A stretch of DNA of 64,000 bases from Brevibacillus thermoruber 423 (lineage in GTDB: Bacteria; Bacillota; Bacilli; Brevibacillales; Brevibacillaceae): positions 304,067 to 368,066 of the forward strand of contig NZ_KE695653.1 of the NCBI RefSeq assembly GCF_000454065.1, in the 5' to 3' direction. This document shows, in pieces, positions 53,292 to 61,371 of the stretch (within the stretch, counting starts at the first letter, position 1; each line of letters begins with the position of its first letter). The notes under the pieces were generated by a model. The model saw nothing but the letters and a program-made list of their open reading frames with translations. It was not told where the DNA came from and did no database searches. The translations under genes and the position numbers were made by a program.

Positions 53292-55360
53292 GCTTCATTC
53301 CCCCTGTTATTGGAATACATTGAGATATAGTGAAGAATGGTTTCCTTGTCATGGGCGCCAATGATCCTGTCGATATTGTCTTCTTCCGACAGCATCATCG
53401 ACAGTTGGGCCAATGCTTGTAGATGGGTTTCATTATCGACAGCGGCCAGTACGATGATGAGCTGTGCTTCACGCACCTGCGTTTCCGAAAATGAAACCGG
53501 CTGTTTCAACCGAAGCAAACTCATTCCGATTCGATTTACCCCTTGCTCCGGTCTCGCATGCGGCAGCGCCACCTTGGGCGCGATCACGATATAGGGACCA
53601 TTTTCTTCTACATTGGCAATCATCGCTTGCACATACGCCTCTGTGATGGACTGACTTTTCAGGAGCGGCTCGGCTGCCAGACGAATCGCTTCCTTCCAAT
53701 CGCTCACGGAGTCCTTTAGCTGAATACATTCTTCTTGCAACAACTCGTCAAGCATAGGTTTTCTCTCCCTCTTTATCTGTTTCTGCTGGTGCAGCACCTG
53801 CCTGATTTCCTCTGCCAACTGATCTTCCTTTTCCACGACCGCATATTTTTTCACGATATCTACGATCGTTTGCGCCGTTATATGGGAGGGCGCACTATGG
53901 GAAACCGCTTCCATTTCATTGAGTAACTGAACCTTGTCTCGATCTGTTAAAATCGGGTTCACCAAAATGATCCGATGACGCGGGTTCGCGATTTTTGTTG
54001 TAGAAACAACCAGATCCACGTCTTCTTGAAAGTGCTCATATTGCCTAAGGGTGATCGGCCCAAGCAGATCGATGTTGGAGAATAAACCATCCAGTTGCTG
54101 AACCAGTATGCGCGACGTGCCAACCCCGTTTGCGCATACCAGCAATACCCGCCTCAGGGTGGTTGCGGTGATTCCTTGCCGGCGCATCCATCCCCCAAAA
54201 TGAACCGTTATATAGGCAATCTCGTCATCGCTAATCGATTTGCCGACCAACTGCTCCAAGGGGGAAATGCTTTTTTTCGTGAGTTCATAGATATCACGGT
54301 ATTGGCGTTGAATCACCTCTTTCAACGGGTTGGTCACGTCCATGTCGTAAAGGAACCGATAATAGGCTGGCTGCAGATGAATATACAAATTGCGTTCCAA
54401 CTGAACGCGCTGATCAAATACAACACAGGCTCGCATTTCAAACAGATCAACCATATCCGCAATCGCCTGTTTTAAAGCGGGAATTTCATTCGTTTCCGCT
54501 GATTGCCCGAATTCATTCACTTTTGCACTTAACAACAATGTGGCCAGATAACATTTTTCATCCTGCGGGAGCTGTAGCGGCAAGACACGTTCCAGTGTTT
54601 GGATGACTTGATAATGCCTGGTCTCCACAATGCGCTTGATCTGTCTTTGCGGAAACGCAATCGCATTCCCGCCCATTATCCGCTTTACATAATACGTAAA
54701 GAGATAGCTTAATGACTTCGTCGTATCCTCGGCAAATTGAACCTGCAAATGCTTTTCGCATTCGTTCAACCATTGCAGGATGATGTCGGGAATCGGGACG
54801 TCTGTATCATCCTCATGGAGATCTTGCAAAAGCAGCTCCTGACCATCATGCAGCAGGGAATGGACATAATGACTCAACACATTGCGGATCGTCAATTCAT
54901 CGCCGGTAATTTCATACCCGTTCGCATAGGAGTACGAGAGGCTCAAGCCGTGCTTTTCCACTTCCTCTTTGATCTTCTTTAGATCGTTTAGAATCGTATT
55001 GCGGCTGACGCCTGTTTTCTCCATGCACTCGTGAGTGGTAATGCGTTTGTTCGCCAGAAGTACATACAGCAGCAAATAAACTTGCCTTTCTCCTGAACGC
55101 AGGGCATAGCCATTCGGCTTCTTTTCCCCGATGATCCGGGCCGCTGCCTGTCTGCTGCTTTCGTCCAGATAATAGCCTTTCGCATAGATGTACTGGACTT
55201 GCGGCAGACCTGCTTCTTTGAGCCAATCATTGATTTTATGGATATCGTAGTACAACGTTCTTCGTGAAATCGAGAAATGCTCCATCAGTTCTTTGACGGA
55301 CAGGTAATGATGAGACTGCACAAGAAGCTGCAACATTTGCATTGTTCTTTTGTCTAACAT
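53288..55360 (-). CDS. PRD-type regulator with EIIB and EIIA domains
   Basis: A 690-residue BglG/MtlR-like regulator: two N-terminal helix-turn-helix domains (VKELMEHFSISRRTLYYDIH; TGVSRNTILNDLKKIKEE), two PRDs (about 180-395), an EIIB-like domain with VLLVCANGVGTSRI, and a C-terminal EIIA with the active-site pattern APKVALPHARPEQG. It should sense the state of its PTS and control the ula-type operon. Because no separate EIIA exists here, its EIIA domain may also feed UlaB. I chose ATG at 55360; GTG at 55369 lies within the AAAAGGTGG ribosome site. First gene of the operon. Confidence 0.9.
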   Translation of the reverse strand: MLDKRTMQMLQLLVQSHHYLSVKELMEHFSISRRTLYYDIHKINDWLKEAGLPQVQYIYAKGYYLDESSRQAAARIIGEKKPNGYALRSGERQVYLLLYVLLANKRITTHECMEKTGVSRNTILNDLKKIKEEVEKHGLSLSYSYANGYEITGDELTIRNVLSHYVHSLLHDGQELLLQDLHEDDTDVPIPDIILQWLNECEKHLQVQFAEDTTKSLSYLFTYYVKRIMGGNAIAFPQRQIKRIVETRHYQVIQTLERVLPLQLPQDEKCYLATLLLSAKVNEFGQSAETNEIPALKQAIADMVDLFEMRACVVFDQRVQLERNLYIHLQPAYYRFLYDMDVTNPLKEVIQRQYRDIYELTKKSISPLEQLVGKSISDDEIAYITVHFGGWMRRQGITATTLRRVLLVCANGVGTSRILVQQLDGLFSNIDLLGPITLRQYEHFQEDVDLVVSTTKIANPRHRIILVNPILTDRDKVQLLNEMEAVSHSAPSHITAQTIVDIVKKYAVVEKEDQLAEEIRQVLHQQKQIKRERKPMLDELLQEECIQLKDSVSDWKEAIRLAAEPLLKSQSITEAYVQAMIANVEENGPYIVIAPKVALPHARPEQGVNRIGMSLLRLKQPVSFSETQVREAQLIIVLAAVDNETHLQALAQLSMMLSEEDNIDRIIGAHDKETILHYISMYSNNRGNEA

Positions 55361-55612
55361 GGCGGCCACCTTTTAGCACAAAATCATGCACAAATTGCTG
55401 CACAGGAGATTGACTGGCATCGTCTCTATGGCTTTACTTTACATCAATTCTGCCTGCACAGTTAGACCGAATTTACCCCATGAGATTGTGCAAAAATTGT
55501 ACTCAAAACAAAAAAGCCCGCCTGTCGCTGCGGACGATATGGACATGAACCGGGAACTCTCTCTGATCGACTGATTCCTGGCTTGCCGGATGTACGGCTC
55601 GCCGCAGCCTCT
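55361..55612 (-). promoter_or_regulatory. Leader of the PTS operon with GCACA repeats
   Basis: No gene. GCACA-type hexamers (AGCACA/TGCACA) start at 55375, 55387 and 55399, exactly 12 bp apart. A further TGCACA is at 55455, and the inverted TGTGCA is at 55487. They lie between the regulator start codon and the likely promoter and could be operator sites for the regulator. Confidence 0.4.
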
Positions 55613-55655
55613 CCAAAAAAAAGAACCTTTAATCCGCAGGCAGATTAAAAGTTCG
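55613..55655 (-). terminator. Terminator after mqo
   Basis: GAACTTTTAATC / GATTAAAGGTTC stem with an 8-nt loop and at least eight T residues on the minus strand, about 85 bp beyond the mqo stop. Confidence 0.9.
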
Positions 55656-55739
55656 GTGTTACATTTCCAATATATGCAATGTCTTACGTTTTTTCAATCA
55701 TTTCCTTTTCAATCTCTTTAAAAAATGTTGCGTTAACTT

Positions 55740-57242
55740 TTAACTATAGACAAGTTCTTTTTCGGTCAGACCCAGCGTCTGCGCGGTTGACGTCTGAATT
55801 TCTTGCAAAAGATCCGGGTTTTTCACGAGTGACACACCATAAGACGGAATCATTTCTTTAATTTTCCGTTTCCACTCTGTCATCTGCTGCGGGAAGCATT
55901 TTTCCAATACCTCCAGCATCACATGAACGACCGTAGAAGCACCTGGAGAAGCGCCAAGCAGCGCGGCTACCGAGCCGTCAGCGGCAGTAACCACTTCCGT
56001 ACCGAATTGAAGGGTTCCTTTGCCGCCTTCCTTTGTATCCTTGATCACCTGCACACGTTGGCCCGCTACCACGATATCCCAATCATCACTTTTGGCGGTC
56101 GGAATAAACTCGCGCAGTTCTTCCATGCGCTGTTCATTCGATAACAGAACTTGCTGGATCAGATACTTGGTCAATTTCATCTCTTTTACGCCTGCCGCCA
56201 GCATCGTCAGGACGTTATCCGGTTTTACGGAACGGATCAAGTCAAAATAGGAACCCGTTTTCAGGAATTTTGGTGAGAAGCCGGCAAACGGTCCAAACAG
56301 CAACGTTTTTTGATTATCAATATACCTGGTATCCAGATGCGGAACAGACATGGGTGGAGCGCCAACCTTGGCTTTGCCGTATACTTTTGCATGATGCTTG
56401 GCGATCACTTCCGGATTTTTACATACCATGAACAGTCCGCTTACCGGGAATCCGCCAATCCGTTTCGACTCCGGAATCCCCGTTTTTTGCAGCAGCGGCA
56501 GACTTCCGCCCCCAGCGCCGATAAACACGAATTTTGCCGTATGGGTTTCGATGTTACCGCTGTCGAGATCATGTACTTTTACTTTCCACGAGCCGTCGCT
56601 CGCACGCGTAATATCCTTAACCTGATGCTTGTAGCGGATCTCGACGTTTTGATTCTTCAAGTGGTCAAACAGCATGCGTGTCAACGCACCAAAGTTGACA
56701 TCCGTTCCCGAATCGATTTTTGTGGCCGCGATCGGTTCATTCACGGTACGGCCTTCCATGATCAACGGAAACCATTCCTTCAATGTGACAGGGTCATCGG
56801 AATACTCCATCCCTTTAAACAGCGGGATGTTCGACAGCGCTTCAAAACGTTTTTTCAAAAACGCTACATTCTTTTCCCCTTGTACGAAACTCATATGAGG
56901 AATGGGCATGATAAAGTCTTTCGGATTCCGAATCAGATTACGGTTCACCAGATAAGACCAAAACTGTTTGGAAAGCTGAAATTGTTCATTGATTCTTATC
57001 GCTTTGCTAATATCGACAGACCCGTCAGATTTTTCGGGTGTATAGTTAAGCTCGCATAGAGCAGCATGGCCCGTACCTGCATTATTCCATTCGTTAGAGC
57101 TCTCTTCACCTGCGACTGGGAGTTTCTCAAACACTTTGATCTCCCATTCCGGTGCTAACTCTTTCAGCAATGTTCCCAAAGTCGCGCTCATGATTCCGGC
57201 ACCAATCAAGATAACGTCTGTTTTCTTCTGGATATTGCTCAT
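55740..57242 (-). CDS. mqo: Malate:quinone oxidoreductase
   Basis: A 500-residue FAD enzyme oxidising malate to oxaloacetate with transfer of electrons to the quinone pool at the membrane. Landmarks: FAD motif [16 protein letters not shown] (11-26), [34 protein letters not shown] and [19 protein letters not shown]. Length is normal. ATG at 57242 follows AAGGAAGGGG. It lies between the ula-type operon and a broken methyltransferase gene, inside the segment flanked by the two IS copies. Confidence 0.95.
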   Translation of the reverse strand: MSNIQKKTDVILIGAGIMSATLGTLLKELAPEWEIKVFEKLPVAGEESSNEWNNAGTGHAALCELNYTPEKSDGSVDISKAIRINEQFQLSKQFWSYLVNRNLIRNPKDFIMPIPHMSFVQGEKNVAFLKKRFEALSNIPLFKGMEYSDDPVTLKEWFPLIMEGRTVNEPIAATKIDSGTDVNFGALTRMLFDHLKNQNVEIRYKHQVKDITRASDGSWKVKVHDLDSGNIETHTAKFVFIGAGGGSLPLLQKTGIPESKRIGGFPVSGLFMVCKNPEVIAKHHAKVYGKAKVGAPPMSVPHLDTRYIDNQKTLLFGPFAGFSPKFLKTGSYFDLIRSVKPDNVLTMLAAGVKEMKLTKYLIQQVLLSNEQRMEELREFIPTAKSDDWDIVVAGQRVQVIKDTKEGGKGTLQFGTEVVTAADGSVAALLGASPGASTVVHVMLEVLEKCFPQQMTEWKRKIKEMIPSYGVSLVKNPDLLQEIQTSTAQTLGLTEKELVYS

Positions 57243-57362
57243 GATACCCCTTCCTTTTAAAAGAGTAGGCGCTCCTGCTTAGACATACAAAAGGAAGGCC
57301 CCCGCCTCGGAACACACCTTCTGTCTCAATTAAACCATCATACTCTATTATGATACCTATGG

Positions 57363-57797
57363 TTACAAATATCTACTATAAACTGATGGGGATAATCCAT
57401 TTAGGTGCTGGTAATGATGGGGAGTTGCTTGCGAGAGGCTGAAAACACCCAAAAAACTAAGCCTTACCCCGGCTTCTGGCAAGGGGTAAGGCGAGTATGT
57501 TTGTGTGCGAATGTTGCTTTGCCTGCCAACTACTGCATTCCGAATATTCCCAGCAGAGATTTTTTGCTCCACTTGCTGAATCATGTTTTCTGATGTATCC
57601 AGAAAAAGCACGAAATGAAAATCGTTGATCAAGTTCATGCCGACAAGACCAGTGCCACATCCAAAATCAATCGCCTTCATGTCTTTCGCGTCTCCTACGT
57701 ATTTACGAATGGCATCTGAAGATACCTTTGCAATATGGATTCTTTCAGGAGTGTCATACATGTTGGCGATCATATCAAACTTGTCGGTATTTCCCAT
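57363..57797 (-). pseudogene. SAM-dependent methyltransferase, 3' truncated
   Basis: The first about 88 codons are a normal class I methyltransferase start: SDAIRKYVGDAKDMKAIDFG, then CGTGLVGMNLI (SAM motif I) and FLDTSENMI. After NIRNA (near 57535) the sequence is unrelated and runs through a transcription terminator at 57451-57492 to a chance stop. About 100 residues of the catalytic domain are gone. ATG at 57797 follows GAGGAGAG, so the truncated gene may still be translated. Confidence 0.72.
57451..57492 (-). terminator. Terminator inside the truncated methyltransferase frame
   Basis: GCCTTACCCC / GGGGTAAGGC stem with a 12-nt loop, then TTAGTTTTTT on the minus strand. It was presumably the original terminator of the gene, now within the open frame. 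Confidence 0.85.
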
Positions 57798-58086
57798 TTG
57801 GATCTCTCCTCACACAGAGCGAGATGCTTTGTATCTAAATGCAGCTCACTACGTTCCTTTCCTTTGTGAGCAATCATACCCCATATATGCTGGGTAAGTA
57901 TAGAATCATTTGTGACAAGAAGATGAATGAAATGAAAGACCCATTCATTGTACATTATCTCACTGAATAATGGTGGGATTTTGCGGTCATAAACTGGAAA
58001 ACAAGGAAACCTCGAGATAAACTCTTACCATACTTTTGTAAATAGTATTCAATTCTGTATGTCTACACCGACATTATTTTATTTGA

Positions 58087-59262
58087 TCAAGTCCATCTTT
58101 GTGTGTAAATTCCCCTCGATTAGAGAAATAACTTAGCCAATGCGCGTCACTTTAGACACCGCTTTTGTTGCCTGAGTTTCTCGCCATTCCAAATACTCTG
58201 CCATATCGAGATACTTTTTGCCACTTGCCCATTTTTCGTCTATCTCCATAAGCAAAGCTCCGATCATGCGAATAACCGGTTCACGGTTAGGAAAAATGCG
58301 AATGACACGTTCTCGTCGGCGAATTTCTTCGTTGAGTCGCTCCATGCCATTTGTTGTCCGAAGACGTTTACGGTACTTTTCGGGGAGCAGAAGAACGGCT
58401 GTGGCATCATCAAAACCATTCTCCAAAACGGAAATCGCCTTTGTAGCTTTGGACTCGTATATTTCCACTGTTTGTTGCAACAATAACCGTGCGGTCTCTA
58501 GATCAGGAGCATCCAAAATCGCACGAACACGGGGATACAATTCCTCCTGCAGTTGCTTGGGCGTGGCATCGAGGATATTTCGCATAAAATGAGTCTGACA
58601 CCGTTGCCACGTCACCCCTTGAAAATGGGTACGAAACGAGGGCATCTTCAATGAGAAATGGATAGAAGCTCTCTCGTAAATTTCGGTTGTTCCAAGCCGT
58701 TACAATCGGATCCAGGCGTTTACACAGATCGGAAACAGTTGACTTAGAGAACTCGGTTCCACACAGTTCCTCCGTGATTTGCGAAACTTTTCGAGTTGAT
58801 ACCCCATTCACCACCATTTCCATGAGGGCTAAAACCAAGGCTTGTTCACTTCGCTGATAGCGAGCAAACATTTCTGTCGAGAACTTTCCATTTCGAATCC
58901 GTGGCACCCGAAGGGTGATCGTTCCCACCCGCGTTGTCAGTTGATGGGGATATGTACCGTTCCGATAACCTTGGCGTTCATCTGTACGTTCGTACGGTTC
59001 CGCAGACAGTTGTTCCGTAGCTTGGGCCTGCAACACCTGATTCAATACCGATTCCAACAGTTTGGCCACCCCCGAATCCTTCGAATTTCCGAGAAAAAGT
59101 TGCTGCAAAAGCTGCGAATCTACAGTAATCTGATATTGAGCCATAACAAAAACTCCTCTCCAGGAATGGTGTCCGCAAACTTCATTCTAACCGAGGGTTT
59201 TTGAAATGGCTCTCTTAATTTTTTAAAAGAGATTCCGTTTTTACACAATTATACGGACTCAA
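58087..59262 (-). mobile_element. IS256-family insertion sequence, copy B (deleted)
   Basis: 1,176 bp with the same ends as copy A (left TCAAGTCCATCTTTGTGTGT; right, complement, TTGAGTCCGTATAATTGTGT) and the same orientation. Relative to A it lacks 215 bp (46176-46390 in A), at a junction near 58635 where A has ACGA at both borders. No target duplication is visible (flanks TTTATTTGA and CTGAATAAC). Combining A and B gives a full element of about 1.39 kb. Confidence 0.82.
58133..59144 (-). pseudogene. IS256-family transposase, inactivated (copy B)
   Basis: The N-terminal 160 or so codons (59144 to about 58640) are intact: MAQYQITVDSQLLQQLFLG, TITLRVPRIRNGKFSTEMF, GVSTRKVSQITEELCGTEFS and FYPFLIEDAL. 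A 215-bp deletion then removes the catalytic middle and shifts frame. The C-terminal part (58133-58651) is open and intact. The part lost here is present in copy A, and the reverse, so the two are independent deletion derivatives of one element. Confidence 0.87.
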
Positions 59263-59327
59263 CTGAATAACTTATTCGCCCGCGCGACGTTTCTAAGAAT
59301 GGGCTTCAGCGTGTCACACCAAAGCAA

Positions 59328-59354
59328 ATAAAAATGGCGCCCGATTGGACGCCA
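59328..59354 (-). terminator. Terminator of the AHSA1 gene
   Basis: TGGCGTCC / GGGCGCCA stem with loop AATC followed by TTTTTATTT on the minus strand. Confidence 0.85.
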
Positions 59355-59361
59355 GCAGATA

Positions 59362-59787
59362 TTAGTGAGTTTCCGTATATTTTTTAAAATTGTCCAGAAT
59401 CGCTTGCCAGCCTGCTTGCTGATACTCAACGGGGTGAATGTCTTCCGCGTCGAACGTTTCGACGACCTCGGTTTCGTTTCCTCGGGCAATGAAGATGATC
59501 TCAACTTTTCTCCCATCCCCCATTGTGTATGAGATTTCCTCATGTAATTTCACGACATCGTATGTTCCCCCAAAATCAAAGCCCATACTGCCATCTTTCG
59601 CTTCCATCCTGGTAACAAACTTGCCGCCGACCCGCAAATCATTTTCCGCTCTTGGCGCATGCCAATCATCCGATGCCTGATTCCACTTCGTGATGTGTTC
59701 CGGCTCGGTCCAATACTTCCAGACCTTTTCCACCGGCGCCTGAATGACTGCCCGTACGGTTGCTCTCTTTGGTTTGCTAGTTCCCAT
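59362..59787 (-). CDS. SRPBCC/AHSA1 family protein
   Basis: A 141-residue START-like protein: VRAVIQAPVEKVWKYWTEPE, HITKWNQASDDWHAPRAEND, MGFDFGGTYDVVKLHEE and QQAGWQAILDNFKKY are the usual AHSA1 landmarks. The family binds hydrophobic ligands or partner proteins; function here is unknown. I chose ATG at 59787 with GAGGTG upstream; the frame is open further back, into rearranged DNA. AHSA1 genes often follow ECF sigma or ArsR genes, and the broken sigma gene upstream is probably its former operon partner. Confidence 0.82.
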   Translation of the reverse strand: MGTSKPKRATVRAVIQAPVEKVWKYWTEPEHITKWNQASDDWHAPRAENDLRVGGKFVTRMEAKDGSMGFDFGGTYDVVKLHEEISYTMGDGRKVEIIFIARGNETEVVETFDAEDIHPVEYQQAGWQAILDNFKKYTETH

Positions 59788-59943
59788 TTTAAAGTACACC
59801 TCTTTCATCAGAATCGGATTTTTGTTTCTCATATCATTAGACGAAATAAGCTTGTGAAATTCATCGGTGTATTTGTTCGGGAAGCCCAAATCGAGTAAAT
59901 AATTTTGCGTGAATAAAATTTTGGGTGTGCAAAATTTTACCCT

Positions 59944-60470
59944 GACCCGGAACATGTTGTGGTGCGGAAAGATACGCTTCAGCTTTGCTTTCTTGCCCTT
60001 CTGCAAACACTACCTCCCCGTCAACGTGCAGTGCTTATTTTGAAGGATGTATTCGAGTGGTCCGCAAGGCAGATCGCGGAGGCGCTAGGGATAACACCTG
60101 CAGCCGTTAACAGTGCCTTGCAAAGAGCGAGAGAGACGATGGGCCGGGCCGAGCTTCGCTCCGAAGAGCTCTGCATGATGGATGCTGAACCGGACCAAGA
60201 GCTGCTCTCGCGGTATGTGGATGCTTTTGAACAATTTGATATTGATGCGCTGGTGGCGTTGTTTCATGAAGAGGGGTGCCTGTCCATGCCGCCTTTCGAG
60301 ATGTGGGTCCGCGGCAAGGACAATTTGTTCAAGTTTTTTACAGCAACTCGTTGGCATTGCGAAGGCTCCCGACTATTGCCGATTACGGTGAATGGCGGTT
60401 ATCCTGCATTTGCGCAATATATGCCAAGTGACAATAAGTCCGTCCTGGTTCCCTGGGGCATTCACGTTCT
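59944..60470 (+). pseudogene. ECF sigma factor, C-terminal half, inverted
   Basis: On the plus strand this reads the second half of a SigJ-like ECF sigma factor: DPEHVVVRKDTLQL, sigma region 4 (LLQTLPPRQRAVLILKDVFE; ARQIAEALGITPAAVNSALQ) and a SnoaL-like tail (LVALFHEEGCLSMPPFEMWV; VPWGIHVL). It has no start codon or ribosome site of its own. The matching N-terminal half lies next to it on the opposite strand. The two join seamlessly if this segment (about 59.94-60.47 kb) is flipped. Confidence 0.82.
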
Positions 60471-60474
60471 GGTA

Positions 60475-60813
60475 ATAACCTGCAAAATCTGGAGCAGGCC
60501 AAATCCATGACGATTCAGGCAACGTCTCGCGAGGCTCGATGATCGATACAGCCGGGTCAAATATGTCAACAGGAAGGGCACGGCGTTTGGCTTGCCTCAG
60601 CTTGTCTATACATACGTTTGACGCGATGCGGTAGATCCACGTTTTGCGCGAAGATTGTTGTCTGAATGAATCCCAACTCCGCCAAACGCGAATGTAGGTT
60701 TCCTGAACTGCATCATCCGCGTCCACGATCGATCCCAGCATCCTATAGCAGAACGATGTCAACTCCGGCTTTAACTTCTCAAAGAGTTCAAGATCAAGTG
60801 AGGATTCGTTCAT
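60475..60813 (-). pseudogene. ECF sigma factor, N-terminal half
   Basis: The minus strand encodes residues 1 to about 112 of the same sigma factor: sigma region 2 (FCYRMLGSIVDADDAVQETY; IYRIASNVCIDKLRQAKRRA) and the linker ESSWIWPAPDFAG, which in intact family members leads into a DPxx...RxDTLxL segment. Here the frame then enters the inverted C-terminal half in antisense. ATG at 60813 has AGGAGGCC upstream, so a truncated protein without the -35-binding domain may be made. Confidence 0.82.
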
Positions 60814-60814
60814 C

Positions 60815-61024
60815 TTAGGCCTCCTCTTGATTGATTGCCTGATGACGATCTAGGTCCATGCTACATTCGATAAAGTGCTTACAAATTTCCTTTTGAAAAA
60901 CTCGGTCTCCAATATCCATAAGATGACATAACAAGAGCAGTCTTATTTGGTTTTTATGACTTTGACCGTCCACAACATCATTTATGGTTACTTCATCGTA
61001 ACCCCTCAGACGGTCAATTTCCAT
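60815..61024 (-). CDS. Small hypothetical protein upstream of the sigma gene
   Basis: 69 codons, ATG at 61024, ending one base before the sigma factor ATG so that its last codons (GAGGAGGCC) form the sigma ribosome site. The product has a Leu-rich centre (IRLLLLCHLMDIGDRV) and no motif I know. There is no convincing ribosome site of its own. It might be a small gene coupled to the sigma factor or a chance frame. Confidence 0.35.
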   Translation of the reverse strand: MEIDRLRGYDEVTINDVVDGQSHKNQIRLLLLCHLMDIGDRVFQKEICKHFIECSMDLDRHQAINQEEA

Positions 61025-61050
61025 TATCTAATAAATCAAATTCAAACCGC

Positions 61051-61079
61051 TGCCGTTACTTGTGGTAAGGCTCTCCGCG
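61051..61079 (-). repeat. Distal att-like copy of the rlmH 3' end
   Basis: On the minus strand this 29-bp segment reads R-G-E-P-Y-H-K-stop, the exact C-terminus of RlmH proteins, plus CGGCA. It matches the true rlmH end at 63703-63731 in 23 of 29 positions, and four of the six differences are synonymous. No rlmH coding sequence is attached to it. Confidence 0.85.
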
Positions 61080-61091
61080 CTGTTTGTAACA

Positions 61092-61104
61092 GCAAGTTTT
61101 TGAA
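61092..61104 (+). repeat. Cassette inverted repeat, distal end
   Basis: GCAAGTTTTTGAA, perfectly complementary to 63693-63705 at the rlmH end. Confidence 0.8.
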
Positions 61105-61371
61105 AACCATCTAATTCAGTCCTGCTGTTATGGTTTCAAATTGATTGAGCATCAATTGTATAATTTCCCTACAGTGTCCATGAGATGCTTTCTTTATAAA
61201 TTTATTTGATTTTGCCTTTTCCTAGACTATGATGCCGTGTTCCCCGAGACATAGAAAACAGACCCAAATCATGGTATCATTATACAAAAGCTAAATTTAT
61301 CGAATAGTATATCAGTTAAGACAATCGATAAATAATTATTTTCACCAGAACTAAATGGGTGGTGTAATACG
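61105..61371. other. Non-coding A+T-rich leader of the OLD gene
   Basis: No open frame with a ribosome site. It presumably holds the promoter of the OLD gene; TATACA near 61284 and TAGTAT near 61306 are possible -10 boxes, but no pair is compelling. Confidence 0.35.

Noticed and set aside
55386-55574. 62-codon plus-strand frame upstream of the PTS regulator
   Set aside because: No ribosome site, no motif, and it covers the phased GCACA repeats and leader of the opposite operon.
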